Below are positions 9,257 to 19,134 of a stretch of 64,000 nucleotides of DNA, one piece after another. The notes beneath the pieces were generated by a model. It was not told the origin of the DNA, did no database searches, and worked only from the letters and a program-made list of their open reading frames with translations. The DNA is taken from positions 124,001-188,000 of the forward strand of contig MKTZ01000001.1 in assembly GCA_001898505.1 (NCBI GenBank), read 5' to 3'. This DNA is from Sphingobacteriales bacterium 50-39. GTDB lineage: Bacteria > Bacteroidota > Bacteroidia > Chitinophagales > Chitinophagaceae. Every line of letters starts with the position of its first letter. Position 1 is the stretch's first letter. The position numbers and the translations under genes were made by a program.

Positions 9257-9579
9257 TGCGACATGGATTTCAAACCCACTATGGAGCCTATCAATGTTAT
9301 TATAAAGAATAACCTCCAGAAGCTTACCGTTTCATTAAATACAAATATGCCCATTAGCACGGTGCCCACAGCGCCTATGCCTGTCCATACCGCATAGGCT
9401 GTCCCCATCGGCAGGGTCTGGGTCGCCCTCATCAACAAAAGCATACTCGCCACCAGCGAAAATACGAATGCCGCATACCATAAATACATTTCCAGTCCTG
9501 TCGTTGCCTTTGCCTTTCCCAGGCTCGAGGTAAAAGCCACTTCAAATAAGCCTGCGATGATCAATATGATCCAATTCAT
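9253..9579 (-). CDS. SMR-family exporter, SugE/Gdx type
   Basis: 108 residues with four transmembrane helices. The conserved membrane glutamate sits in helix 1 (WIILIIAGLFEVAF), and the LPMGTAYAVWTGIGAVGT segment of helix 3 is that of the SugE/Gdx branch of small multidrug resistance proteins, which export guanidinium or some quaternary ammonium compounds. Members work as antiparallel dimers in the inner membrane. It is downstream of, and probably co-transcribed with, the Crp/Fnr-type gene 75 bases upstream. The assignment to guanidinium export is inferred from the motif, not proven. Confidence 0.88.
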   Translation of the reverse strand: MNWIILIIAGLFEVAFTSSLGKAKATTGLEMYLWYAAFVFSLVASMLLLMRATQTLPMGTAYAVWTGIGAVGTVLMGIFVFNETVSFWRLFFIITLIGSIVGLKSMSH

Positions 9580-9654
9580 GACCTGTAGATTTTATACCTG
9601 CAAGTTCGTGAGCCGACGGCCATAAGGAATTATCAAATGATAAGAAATGTCCTC

Positions 9655-10224
9655 TCATTTAAACTCAGCCCGTATCCTGCTCAGGGACACCGGCGTTATT
9701 CCCAGGTAAGAAGCTATGTGCACCAATTGAACCCTTTTCAATAGATCAGGATCATTATTCATTAATTCTTTGTAGCGTTCCACGGCAACTTTACACTGCC
9801 TCGAGATAAACCGCTCCTCGATCTTTACCAACTCCTGCTCTGCAAACTTTCTTCCCCAATTGGCAACCTCTATATCATTTTTGTACAAAGCTCTCAAATC
9901 TTCCGTTTGTATTTCATAGAGCTCGCATGGTTCCAGCAATTCAATGGTTTCGTACCCCCTTTGGTCCTCAACATAATTCTTCATGGAAATAACGGCATCT
10001 CCTTCCTTTCCAAACCAGAAAGTTATTTCTTCTTCATTCTGATTGGCATAGGCACGCACTATTCCTTTCTTAATGAAATATACTTTTGATGCGATCCTGT
10101 TCGCCCTAAATAAAATGGTTGCCTTGGGATAAGCGATCTCGTAGATCCTTTCTTTTAGTAATGCCTTTGACCGATCAGGCAGCGGGTATATATTGTCGAT
10201 GATGTTATCAAGGTTCATATGCAA
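9655..10224 (-). CDS. Crp/Fnr-family transcriptional regulator
   Basis: 189 residues. An N-terminal cyclic-nucleotide-binding-like beta roll (about 20-120, with YPKATILFRANRIASKVYFIKKGIVRAY) is followed by a long helix and a short C-terminal helix-turn-helix (about 165-185, VHIASYLGITPVSLSRIR). This is the compact Bacteroidota Crp/Fnr type; the ligand, if any, is unknown and the classical cAMP-contact residues are not evident. The start may be the first or third codon (both ATG). It reads towards the SMR exporter, so it may control that gene. Confidence 0.87.
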   Translation of the reverse strand: MHMNLDNIIDNIYPLPDRSKALLKERIYEIAYPKATILFRANRIASKVYFIKKGIVRAYANQNEEEITFWFGKEGDAVISMKNYVEDQRGYETIELLEPCELYEIQTEDLRALYKNDIEVANWGRKFAEQELVKIEERFISRQCKVAVERYKELMNNDPDLLKRVQLVHIASYLGITPVSLSRIRAEFK

Positions 10225-10293
10225 CGTTGAGAAACGAAAATACCCCGTATTTGCAATATGACCTTGAGAAAAAGGAGGATGAGCCGGAGATTA

Positions 10294-12903
10294 TCATGCC
10301 ATCTGCCCCATCAATGGATCACTGAAGCTTTCTTTGCCTGTCTCCACATGGCCGGCAAATCTCCTTTCAAAGACGCTGTTACCGGTGATGCGGACGGTTA
10401 CATCATACCATCCAAAACTCTTGCTACAGTCGATGGCGATAATATCCCTGGCGCCGGACGTTCCTGCCTTATCCAATGTACTCCGGACTACCCTGCCCCC
10501 ATAGGCGTTGTCAGTGATCGTTACCAGCGCGTGCTGCTCTTTGTTATGATTGGCGATCTCCAATTGTATATTTCCCGTCAACTTCCGCCTGTCCAACCTG
10601 CTCCTTTGATATTCGCATGCGATATCCAGCTCAGGGTCGGTCGCGTTGCCTCCAAACACCCTGTAGTAGCCGTTGGGACCGTATATTTCCAGGTGATACG
10701 CGGCCTCGTCGAAATCGGCGAGGTTCCAACTATCGGTCAGCGTGTCCCCGGCGGCGACGGTATAGTTCCAGACACGCATCTCTCGGATGGGCGACCAGTT
10801 TGCGGCTTCACCGGGAAGGCCGGGATGCCAGGGGCCATCCTTCCAGACGCCGGTGGCATAGACGATAAAGGGGCAGCCGGCCGCCGTATCCCGGAAGACC
10901 TCCTTTGACGCATGGAAGGAAACGGAAAAACTTTTTTTGTCCCTGTTCAGACTTCCTCCTGTATACAGCTGATAAGGCAGTGGCCTCGACGGACGAATAC
11001 CTTTCTCCTGCTGCGGCATAAGGAGAAACTTGCGCGGGTCCTTATTGACTGCTGCGATCTCTGCGGGCGACAAGGGGGTGAACGCGGGAATAGGCGGTTT
11101 GAACCGGGCATTCGTGATCAGCTCCATATGCTGGTCTCTTCTCACCGGCTGCAAGGTGGGCATGGTCTCGCCGTGGTAGGGCTTGAAGCAGGCGCTCAGA
11201 TCGCCGCATACCGCTCTTCTCCAGGCGCTGATATTCGTCTCTTCAATCTTTTTACCGGACTTGTGACTGCAAAACTTTTCCAGGAGCTGCAGCACACTCG
11301 TGTGGTCGAATACCTGCGAACAAACTGCTCCCCCTCTGCTCCAGGGACTGGCGACAATCATCGGCACGCGATAACCAAGACCGATGGGACCTGTTCGTCC
11401 TTGCTGGCCCGGCTGCTCCTTTCCGTGCTCGATCTCCTGCCAGGGGGCTACGTGTTCGACACGGGTGTCGATATGGGCAGATGCCTTGCCGCTGTTGGGA
11501 AAATGAGGGTTGGGAGCTACAAACGGGGGAACATGATCGAAGTAACCATCGTTCTCGTCATAGTTGAGTATAAATATCGTTTTCTTCCATACATCGGGGT
11601 TCTTCGTAAGGATATCGATCACTTCGGACAGATACCATACCCCATACCATGGACCACCGGGATGGTCGGAAAATCTTGCGGAGGCCACGAGCCAGGAAAC
11701 TGCCGGCAGGGCGCCATTATTTACATCTTCACGGAATTGATGTAAGACATCTCCTTTGGGTATGCGAACGGATCTTTCGGTGTCGCCGTCCATATAGGTA
11801 TGTGTCATCAGCTCATGGAAATGAGGGTCCTTGCTGTTGATGGTAAATGCCTTTTCATGAAGGTTTTTTGACCGCTGGGACAGATTTTCATAACCCTCCG
11901 GGGGCCAGTTCTTCAGATCTGCGATCACATTGGGCAGCAGTTCCTCGGCATCGGCGAGGGATTCCATCAACTGGCTTTTCTCCTGTTCAGTACCGGAAAA
12001 AGTTTCCAGTTTTTTCTTCATCCCGGCGATTGCCTCCGGCAGCCTGTCCTTTTGATCCTGCAGCCAGGCATAATATCCGGGGGAATAGCGGACATTGAAC
12101 TGTTCGAACCATTCGATGGGGTTGTCGGTGAAATTGCAGAGCCATTCCTGTTCATCGAATGGCAGTCCTTTATCCAGGCTAAGCTCATTCTGATAAATTT
12201 TCCAGGAGACGCCGTTGTCTTCCAATCTCTCGGGAAAGGTAGTCCAGGACGCCCAACGCCAGTAGTCTACATCACTGTTTCTGACATTGGCCTTGGAATG
12301 TATGTCCGGCCGCTCCCTGATGGTCCCTGTCCAGTGGTAAACCCTGTTGGGCGTGGTTCCGGTGAGTGACGAGCAGAAATTGTGATCGCAAATGGTAAAG
12401 GCGTCTGCCAGCGCATAGTAGAATGGGATATCCTCCCTGTTATAAAACCCCAGTGCGAGGGGCATGGGTCTGTATTCGGGGTTGCCGGATTTTTTTATTT
12501 CCAGCCATTTGTCATAACGTCCATGGTTCCGTGCATCGGACTGGTCCTCCCAACGATGAGGGAGGGAGCTCATCCAGGTGATCTTTGTATCCTTGAGGTT
12601 ATAGCGGAATGGGAGGTAGGTATTGTTCTTTTCGTCCGTCTGCAGCCAGACGCGATTTTGGTTTGGCAGGCTGATGGCTCTGGGGTCGTTGAACCCTCTT
12701 ACGCCCCTCAATGTGCCGAAGGTGTGGTCGAAGGACCTGTTCTCCTGCATCAGGATCACGACATGCTCTGCATCCAGCCAGGTTGTGCCGGGATCGGGAT
12801 TGATGGCGAAAGCTTTTTGGATGGATGAGGGGAGTACGCCTGACAGGCCGGCTGCACCGGAAAGGAGGGCTGCTTTTTTCAAAAAATCTCTTCTGTTGTC
12901 CAT
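10294..12903 (-). CDS. phosphocholine-specific phospholipase C, Tat-exported
   Basis: 869 residues using the ATG at 12903; a longer frame begins at 12954, but the protein then lacks an N-terminal signal. From 12903 it starts MDNRRDFLKKAALLSGAAG, a twin-arginine signal (RRDFLK) followed by a hydrophobic segment. The catalytic phosphoesterase domain follows, with MQENRSFDHTFGTLRGVRG and the YDENDGYFDHVPPP-like stretch of acid-phosphatase/PLC enzymes. Two C-terminal beta domains (about 660-850) are typical of non-haemolytic PlcN-type enzymes. It hydrolyses phosphatidylcholine-like lipids in the periplasm or outside the cell. No clear operon partner. Confidence 0.9.
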   Translation of the reverse strand: MDNRRDFLKKAALLSGAAGLSGVLPSSIQKAFAINPDPGTTWLDAEHVVILMQENRSFDHTFGTLRGVRGFNDPRAISLPNQNRVWLQTDEKNNTYLPFRYNLKDTKITWMSSLPHRWEDQSDARNHGRYDKWLEIKKSGNPEYRPMPLALGFYNREDIPFYYALADAFTICDHNFCSSLTGTTPNRVYHWTGTIRERPDIHSKANVRNSDVDYWRWASWTTFPERLEDNGVSWKIYQNELSLDKGLPFDEQEWLCNFTDNPIEWFEQFNVRYSPGYYAWLQDQKDRLPEAIAGMKKKLETFSGTEQEKSQLMESLADAEELLPNVIADLKNWPPEGYENLSQRSKNLHEKAFTINSKDPHFHELMTHTYMDGDTERSVRIPKGDVLHQFREDVNNGALPAVSWLVASARFSDHPGGPWYGVWYLSEVIDILTKNPDVWKKTIFILNYDENDGYFDHVPPFVAPNPHFPNSGKASAHIDTRVEHVAPWQEIEHGKEQPGQQGRTGPIGLGYRVPMIVASPWSRGGAVCSQVFDHTSVLQLLEKFCSHKSGKKIEETNISAWRRAVCGDLSACFKPYHGETMPTLQPVRRDQHMELITNARFKPPIPAFTPLSPAEIAAVNKDPRKFLLMPQQEKGIRPSRPLPYQLYTGGSLNRDKKSFSVSFHASKEVFRDTAAGCPFIVYATGVWKDGPWHPGLPGEAANWSPIREMRVWNYTVAAGDTLTDSWNLADFDEAAYHLEIYGPNGYYRVFGGNATDPELDIACEYQRSRLDRRKLTGNIQLEIANHNKEQHALVTITDNAYGGRVVRSTLDKAGTSGARDIIAIDCSKSFGWYDVTVRITGNSVFERRFAGHVETGKESFSDPLMGQMA

Positions 12904-12973
12904 GCGATGGGGGGATTTGTCATATAGAGGAGCGGAGAGGGCCAGGATACTCATTACCGGTGAGAAAGAATAG

Positions 12974-13508
12974 TTATCTTATTCCGGCAGGCGGAGAGGG
13001 AGGTACGAGATCCACTGTTGCATTCAGGGGCTTGATCTGATTGTAAAAAATGTTTCGTTCCCTATCAAATGTCAAGGCGAAATTGCTTGTACGATCATAG
13101 CCTTTTTTTGATTTCAGGTATTCTCTGACATCAATGGCCATTTTATAATTGCATACATTTTGACCTTTCAAGTGTAAGTGAAGATTATAAAAGCAGTACT
13201 CGTCCATTGTTGCAAACTCATGCACGGACTCTATTTCCATCACTATACAGAATTTACCCTTTTTAATCCCAAGTATCAGTGCATTGTCATATCCATCGTC
13301 AGAGCCGCCCCGGGGGCTATATACGACCTCCAACAAATCTTTTCGTAGGATGTGCACTCTTGCGAGGCTATAGAAGTCACGGATCAACAGACTATCGGTG
13401 GGGCACCCTATAGTTCAGGTATCGCCATATTTGTGCAGGTGCGGTATAACTACCCGCCAATAGAAAAAGGGCTATCGACATGGTTGCGGCCTTTATTGTG
13501 AAAGACAT
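12974..13508 (-). pseudogene. secreted unknown protein, split by a frameshift
   Basis: The downstream frame (12974-13417) has no ATG and opens only with a TTG at 13387. Reading further upstream in another frame gives a good start at 13508 with a classical signal peptide (MSFTIKAATMSIALFLLAG, then a TAPAQ cleavage site) that runs into a stop near 13395. The two frames overlap around 13410-13417, where skipping one base restores a single protein of about 175 residues. So this is either a real +1 frameshift mutation or a base-calling error. The mature part (YSLARVHILRKDLLEVVY and following) is not recognised. Confidence 0.65.
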
Positions 13509-13642
13509 ACGGAAGGGGTTTGGGGGTATTTACACGAAGTTAGAATAATCCTGCAAATCGGATCAGGGTTGAGCTGCTTTTTGACTTCTTAACCAATTCA
13601 AATGTCAAATTATTAGGAGGTGTAAGCGTTCTTAAGATATTT

Positions 13643-15352
13643 TTATGGGTATTGTGAAGCCGTCGAAAGAGCGCTGGCGGAAAGCGGGATCTTCCAGGTC
13701 GTAAATAGGGAAGTTAGGTTTTTGTTTCCTGTCTTACATGCCGCCAAAAAGAAATTATCCACCGCGTCCTGCGTCGTAACAGCATCTGGACGCAGCGTCA
13801 CATTCTTCCAGATATTGTACAGAAAATTGTTGCCGCCGTAGTCCCGCTTCAATCTCATACACATCGAGGTAAATAAGTCCGCCGCATTGCAAACTCCGGG
13901 TATGCCGCTATTGACAGCAAAGGTGTTGCCCCAATTTAGATTCGGACTGGCTACGTACTGATCAACATAGCCGGCAAACATCGACTTAAATTGTTGATAT
14001 GTTTGCCCATTGTAGGTGAAGCCAGGAACGCCAACGGCATCTCTTCCCTCTACCGAACCCATCCAAACAGCAAAGGTTCCTGCAACTGGAAAACTGGTTG
14101 GTTCCTTGTAATCAAGTTTGCTCCCAAAAAACCAGAAATTTCTTCCAAATTCATAAAAGCACAGATGGTCAAATTGATTATAATTATAGATTGCGTTGTA
14201 ATTAAAATCAAAAAATCCATTCTGCAATTCGATTCCGGTGAATCCAACATAACTGCACCCTGCGCCACACGTGCTTGGCACGTCTGAAATGGTCGTATGA
14301 TTATTGATGTATGTGGGTGAATAAACGGCCGGATCTCTTCCCGTGCAGGCTTTGTAATAGTTATACGTGGTGTCCATTGTCTTTAACCAGTTGAACATGG
14401 TTGCTCTATCCAGGTTGATATTTCTTGACAGGATCATTACTTTATTTCCTGGCCAATCTCCTTCCCATGCGAATAAGTTCAGCAGCCCTGCGGAGATACT
14501 CGAATAGGTTTGCGGGTAAGGTGAAATTCTCAGCTCCTTTGTGATGCTGTCGCTACCACTTGCATTAGTCGCTACTAACTTAATATTGTAAATGCCTCCT
14601 GATGTGAAGTTGTCCGTCGGATTGATTTGGGTAGACGTATTGGTCCCAAATGTCCATGCGTAGGTTGTATTGGAACCTACAGTTGTGTTAGTAGTGGTTA
14701 GAGTGACCGGCAGCACTTCAAGATTGGACGTGGTAAAATTGAAGCCAGCAATAGGTTTGTTGAGTGTCAGGTTTACCTGTTTAGTGATGCTGTCGCTGCC
14801 TGCGGCATTAGTGGCTACCAATTTTACATAAAAGGCTCCTTGGAGAGTGAAAATATTGCTCGGATTGTTTGCAGTATCAGATTTGCCATCTCCAAAATAC
14901 CATTTCAGCGATGTGGCGTTTTTCGTGGTAGATACAAAATCAACAGTGTCAGGCAAAAAACCTTGCTTTCGGATAGTGAAGTCGAAATCAGGGGTAGGCT
15001 TGTTAAGCGTTATTTTTACCTGCATGGTAACGCTGTCGGCGCCGTACTGACTAGACACAACCAACTTAACGTTGTATGTACCAGATCTGGTGTAAACGGT
15101 TTGAGGGGTAGCCAGAGTGGAAGTAATTCCATTGTTAAAGTCCCATCTTAAGGAAGTGCTGTTTGTTGCCGTGGAAGTAAAGCTGACCGTGTCAGGCAGT
15201 GAGCCTTGATTTTTTATTATAAACGTAAAATTGGCTTTGGGCTTGTTATAGATGCTCCCCGAATCTGTTTTCTTGCAATTCGCTCCAATATATAAAACAA
15301 CTATTGTCCAGATCATAAACAAAATTGGTCTGACAGCTGGTTGTTTTTTCAT
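13643..15352 (-). CDS. PKD-repeat surface lipoprotein
   Basis: 569 residues. N-terminal signal (MKKQPAVRPILFMIWTIVVLYIGANCKK) with a cysteine at about 26; Asn at -1 makes the lipobox atypical. Three tandem PKD domains follow (about 38-115, 118-197, 200-278), each with the ...W.FG/W.F.N... and SGGIYNIKLVATNASGSDS pattern; they bind sugars or act as spacers in secreted Bacteroidota proteins. The C-terminal 290 residues form a separate domain with conserved Trp and Cys residues (FEGLQNG-like core, DHLCFYEFGRNFWFFG). Its function is not recognised. It is followed on the same strand by nothing closer than the frameshifted 12974 gene. Confidence 0.8.
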   Translation of the reverse strand: MKKQPAVRPILFMIWTIVVLYIGANCKKTDSGSIYNKPKANFTFIIKNQGSLPDTVSFTSTATNSTSLRWDFNNGITSTLATPQTVYTRSGTYNVKLVVSSQYGADSVTMQVKITLNKPTPDFDFTIRKQGFLPDTVDFVSTTKNATSLKWYFGDGKSDTANNPSNIFTLQGAFYVKLVATNAAGSDSITKQVNLTLNKPIAGFNFTTSNLEVLPVTLTTTNTTVGSNTTYAWTFGTNTSTQINPTDNFTSGGIYNIKLVATNASGSDSITKELRISPYPQTYSSISAGLLNLFAWEGDWPGNKVMILSRNINLDRATMFNWLKTMDTTYNYYKACTGRDPAVYSPTYINNHTTISDVPSTCGAGCSYVGFTGIELQNGFFDFNYNAIYNYNQFDHLCFYEFGRNFWFFGSKLDYKEPTSFPVAGTFAVWMGSVEGRDAVGVPGFTYNGQTYQQFKSMFAGYVDQYVASPNLNWGNTFAVNSGIPGVCNAADLFTSMCMRLKRDYGGNNFLYNIWKNVTLRPDAVTTQDAVDNFFLAACKTGNKNLTSLFTTWKIPLSASALSTASQYP

Positions 15353-15435
15353 TGTTTGTAAGTTATTGACAGTTTGTCATCTTAAAAAGGAATTGTATTC
15401 CTGCGGCCTTTGCTCATGAATTGTATATCTGACGG

Positions 15436-16752
15436 CTATTGAATACCAATTTTCCTAACCTTGTAATTGAGATAATCCGTTATATATAGACCCCCCTGAC
15501 TATCAATACAGATTCCCGCAGGCCAATTAAACTGTGCCGTTGCTGGATTTCCATCGGCGAATCCTGGGTTACTCCCAGCCAGGGTACTTACAATACCCGA
15601 AGGCGTGATCTTTCTGATCCTGTTATTAAAAGAATCTGCTATATAAAGATTCCCCTGGCTATCGACACATATTCCGACAGGCAAATTGAACCGCGCCGCT
15701 GTTCCATTTCCATCTGCGAATCCAAAGCTGCTTCCGGCCAACGTGCTTACCATTCCGGCAGGCGTGATCTTCCTGATCCTGTGATTATATGTATCCGCTA
15801 CATAAAGATTTCCCTGGCCATCGACACAGATTCCGCTAGGTTCATTGAACTGTGCCGTTGTTGCACTCCCATCAGCAAATCCTTGGGTGCTCCCTGCCAC
15901 CGTACTTACCATTCCGGCAGTGGTGATCTTCCTGATCTTGTGATTATACTCATCCGCTACATAAAGATTCCCCTGTCCATCGACACAGATCCCCGCAGGT
16001 CCGTAGAACAGAGCTGTCGCAGTGCTTCCATCGGCGAAACCCTGGCTGCTTCCGGTCAACGTATTCACCATGCCAGTGGGCGTGATCTTCCTGATTCTAT
16101 TATTCCCAAAATCCGCTACATAAAGGTTCCCCTGGCTATCGACACAAATCCCCAAAGGCCCACTGAATTCCGCTACTGCTGGATTTCCATCGGCGAATCC
16201 TGGCTTACTCCCATCCAGTGTACTTACAACGCCCGTTGCCGTGATCTTCCTGATTCTGCTGAAGTCAAATTCAGTCACATAAAGATTCCCGCGGCTATCG
16301 ACGCAGATTCCCCCTTCAAGTGCATTGAATTGTGCCGTTGCTGTATCTCCATCGACCTGTCCGTTCGTAGTTCCGGCGACAGTCGACACAGTTACGATAT
16401 ACGTATAATTAAATACCGGCCCCGTCGCCGTTTTCCCACCCACGGTAACACTCACCGGTCCCGTCCCAGCCGATACAGGCACTTTCACCGTCAGTTGAGT
16501 GGCCGTCGCACTGGACACGACCGCATTGCTATCATTGAATTTGACTACATTATCTGTCGCATTGGCCGAAAAACCCGATCCACTAATAGTCACGGTAGTG
16601 CCTAATTGGCCGCTATCGGGCGATACAGAATTGATCACCGGCGCCGGAGCAGGAGGGGGCGTCGAGGCAGACGAGTTTCCCTTGGTACAAGAATAAAAAT
16701 AACCCGCTCCACCCACCAGGAGGCAGAATAATGCCTTGTTAGAGGTCTTCAT
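15436..16752 (-). CDS. IPT/TIG plus NHL-repeat lipoprotein
   Basis: 438 residues. Lipoprotein signal with the lipobox FYSC at about residue 22. Next comes one IPT/TIG immunoglobulin-like domain (about 38-115, SPDSGQLGTTVTISGSGF), then six NHL-type repeats of 56-57 residues (about 130-435), each built on GICVDSQGNLYVADxxNNRIRKIT. NHL repeats fold as a beta propeller. It is probably an outer-membrane-anchored binding or adhesion protein; the ligand is unknown. It lies 83 bases upstream of the PKD lipoprotein on the same strand, so the two may be expressed together. Confidence 0.85.
   Translation of the reverse strand: MKTSNKALFCLLVGGAGYFYSCTKGNSSASTPPPAPAPVINSVSPDSGQLGTTVTISGSGFSANATDNVVKFNDSNAVVSSATATQLTVKVPVSAGTGPVSVTVGGKTATGPVFNYTYIVTVSTVAGTTNGQVDGDTATAQFNALEGGICVDSRGNLYVTEFDFSRIRKITATGVVSTLDGSKPGFADGNPAVAEFSGPLGICVDSQGNLYVADFGNNRIRKITPTGMVNTLTGSSQGFADGSTATALFYGPAGICVDGQGNLYVADEYNHKIRKITTAGMVSTVAGSTQGFADGSATTAQFNEPSGICVDGQGNLYVADTYNHRIRKITPAGMVSTLAGSSFGFADGNGTAARFNLPVGICVDSQGNLYIADSFNNRIRKITPSGIVSTLAGSNPGFADGNPATAQFNWPAGICIDSQGGLYITDYLNYKVRKIGIQ
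15480..16325 (-). repeat. six in-gene tandem NHL repeats, about 170 bp period
   Basis: Nucleotide-level tandem repetition inside the lipoprotein gene. The phrases for ICVDSQGNLY and RIRKIT recur about every 168-171 bases with high DNA identity between neighbouring units. This level of identity suggests recent duplication or gene conversion, and the copy number may vary between strains. Confidence 0.75.
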
Positions 16753-16892
16753 GAAATAATTTTTATATGGTATGACTAGTTTTCCCCTCTATTAAAGAAG
16801 GAGACTTTACATGCTGCAAAATTTCTTAATCTTTTCAGGTGCTGCAATAGCCTTTTCCAGCTATATTGTGGTCCATTCATAATAACTGATCT

Positions 16893-17705
16893 ATGCCCAC
16901 CCCCCAAACCTTAGTAATAGAAGGCAAAACAATTGCCGTCAGCGTCAGCGGTACAGGTAACAAAAATATTGTCTTCGTGCATGGCGCTTCCCAGTCGGGA
17001 GAAACCTGGCTACCTCAATTGAATGACCCCGCCTTGAAACAGGCATACAGGATGTTTGCGATCGATCTGCCCGGGCATGGCAGCTCGCAGCGGTTGGACC
17101 ATCCCAATGCCTACGGTTTGAAAGAACTTGCCAATATACTTATGAAGACGATAGAAGCGCTGCAGTTAGACCAATTCATACTGGTCTCTCTTTCATTTGG
17201 AACCTGTCTGACAGGCGAGATGGCGCCGCCGCCAGCCAATTGTCTTGGCATCATACTGGCAAGTCCCTGTATACTGAACCATCAACTCGATTTGAGCGAA
17301 ATTATGACGCTAGGCCCCTTGGGCCATGTTATAGCAGCAGAAAACCCCAGTGACGACGACCTGCGAGAATATATTCGTAATAGTACAACGAGCGAAGTTG
17401 TTACCCGAACTTTTTATCATTCCTACCGGAATACCGACCCCGCATTCAGGAAAAGTATCGGCAATATAATGATGAACGGAGAATGGACGGATGAACTGAT
17501 GAATATCAAAAAATGGGCTGTACCTGTTTGCGTGGTGTTTGGAGAGGAAGAGAAATTGGTAAATCCGAATTATCTGGACAATTTTGATCCATTGTGGAGC
17601 GGGAAAGTTGTCAGGATTGAAAATGCCGGGCATGCAATTAATGAGGAAAACCCCGACGCCTTTAATCGATTGATCGACAATTTTGCATCTGAGGTCTTTC
17701 GTTGA
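16893..17705 (+). CDS. alpha/beta hydrolase
   Basis: 270 residues, no signal peptide. Alpha/beta hydrolase fold: oxyanion loop FVHGASQSGETW (about 29-40), AIDLPGHGSS (about 55-64), nucleophile elbow around 98-103, where the usual GxSxG reads LSFGT (the residue before Ser is Leu instead of Gly: SLSFGTC), aspartate candidate in VFGEEEKLVNP and the catalytic histidine in NAGHAINEENP. The substrate cannot be told; the family includes esterases, lactonases and haloperoxidase-like enzymes. An AATAGCC/GGCTATT hairpin follows the stop at 17712-17731. Confidence 0.85.
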   Translation: MPTPQTLVIEGKTIAVSVSGTGNKNIVFVHGASQSGETWLPQLNDPALKQAYRMFAIDLPGHGSSQRLDHPNAYGLKELANILMKTIEALQLDQFILVSLSFGTCLTGEMAPPPANCLGIILASPCILNHQLDLSEIMTLGPLGHVIAAENPSDDDLREYIRNSTTSEVVTRTFYHSYRNTDPAFRKSIGNIMMNGEWTDELMNIKKWAVPVCVVFGEEEKLVNPNYLDNFDPLWSGKVVRIENAGHAINEENPDAFNRLIDNFASEVFR

Positions 17706-17790
17706 ACAGAAAATAGCCATAAAAGGCTATTGGCAAAGGTAAAATAAGTAGAATCTTCGCCTGCCATTTCAGCAACAATTGTCTACCCCA

Positions 17791-19006
17791 ATGATGAGCA
17801 GGGCCTTTGTCATATTTTTCTTGATTGCACTTTCTCTTAGGTCCCTTTCACAGAACTGCAGCATCGATATTTTACAAAACGATACAAGTATCTGTCCTGT
17901 AAGTCAGGTCAAATTAAATTCAGTACTGGTCACGAATAATTCGTCGTGCAATACGTACAGCCTGAGTGCTGCATTGCAAAATAACCTTTTAGGTTGGTTC
18001 CCCTTTTGCGGAAATACGGATGATATTGGCCCGCAACACAATAATGCAACGGCATTCGGCCCTCTGACATATGGCCCCGACAGATATGGTAACCCCAACG
18101 CTGCCATTTATTTTACCGGGAATGGCGAATCAGTCCATACAAGTAAAATCGAAAGAACTACAGTAAATTCATTTACCTATGTTACATGGGTAAACACAGC
18201 TAATAGTGTCGTCCTTCCTCAGGAGACGCTAACACCTTATATTGTTCATCCTTCTTTTGGCTGCGATAGCTTTTTTTAACGGGAGATATGCATATATCAC
18301 AAGCGGCTTCGGCAAAGGGTTCAATCCATCCGGGGTAACGGTGCCGTCCAATAATTTTAAAGGGGCAATTGATGATATTAAAATTTACAACAGAGCGCTT
18401 GCTGATGCGGAGATCCTTGAATTATATCAAAAAGATATTTATAAAGTATTATGGAGCACCGGTGATACGGTGCAGCAGATAGGCGTAACGCCAAAACATT
18501 CCTCAAAATATTGGGTGACAGCAACCAATGGGCAAATTTCATGTAGTGATACCGTCAATCTGGCTGTAATTATTCCTCCTCTTATATCTCTTGGCAATGA
18601 TACGACACTCTGCATGGACGATTCTCTCCAGTTAAATGCGCCGGAAATGCCAGGATACTCTTTTTTATGGCAAGATAACAGCACTGGAGACACATACTTC
18701 TTTCACTTTAGGGGTTGATACAAGTTTGTGCAATCATCAGGTTTTAAAGCTGAACCCATCTTTACCTAAAGGCTATTACCTATGGAATACCGGTAGCAGT
18801 TTGCCATCGATGGATGTGACATCCTCAGGTGTTTACTGGCTCCAGGTATCCAGCCAGGGATGCGCAACGAGGCGCAGACCGGATGGGATGGAAAGCGGAA
18901 CTTCCATCCGCAGCCCCAAGGTACCTATGTTTGGTTTTTATCTTATAAAGATGGTTTGACGGGAAAGGACGTGCAAAAAAGGGGGACGGTTGTACTAATA
19001 CGGTAG
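17791..19006 (+). pseudogene. remnant of a LamG-domain protein with T9SS-type C-terminal sorting domain
   Basis: Four pieces in three frames make up one decayed gene. Piece 1 (17791-18279): signal peptide (MMSRAFVIFFLIALSLRSLSQ) and the start of a LamG-like lectin domain ending at LPQETLTPYIVHPSFG. Piece 2 (about 18262-18718): the end of LamG (IDDIKIYNRALADAEILELY) and immunoglobulin-like repeats (STGDT; LGNDTTLC). Piece 3 (about 18695-18880): another repeat (LGVDTSLCNHQVLKLNP). Piece 4 (18884-19006): WDGKRNFHPQPQGTYVWFLS and following residues up to VVLIR-stop, the end of a gliding-motility-type (CHU_C-like) sorting domain. The middle of LamG and the front of the sorting domain are missing, so deletions as well as frameshifts have occurred. 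Confidence 0.8.
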
Positions 19007-19134
19007 CCCAGGTTCGTTTGGAGGTGAGATTATGGTCTAAAAATTAGCCATAAACAGCTATTTGTAAAAGCTCCAATTAGCGGGACTTTTACATAACAGG
19101 GAGAACGATCTACCCTGGAATAACAGGATATAAA

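Noticed and set aside
14050-14268. Open frames antisense to the PKD and NHL lipoproteins
   Set aside because: They follow the repeat structure of the real genes on the other strand and have no independent start or family.
15480-16325. Repeats as a CRISPR array
   Set aside because: The repeats are about 170 bp, in frame, and encode NHL propeller blades.
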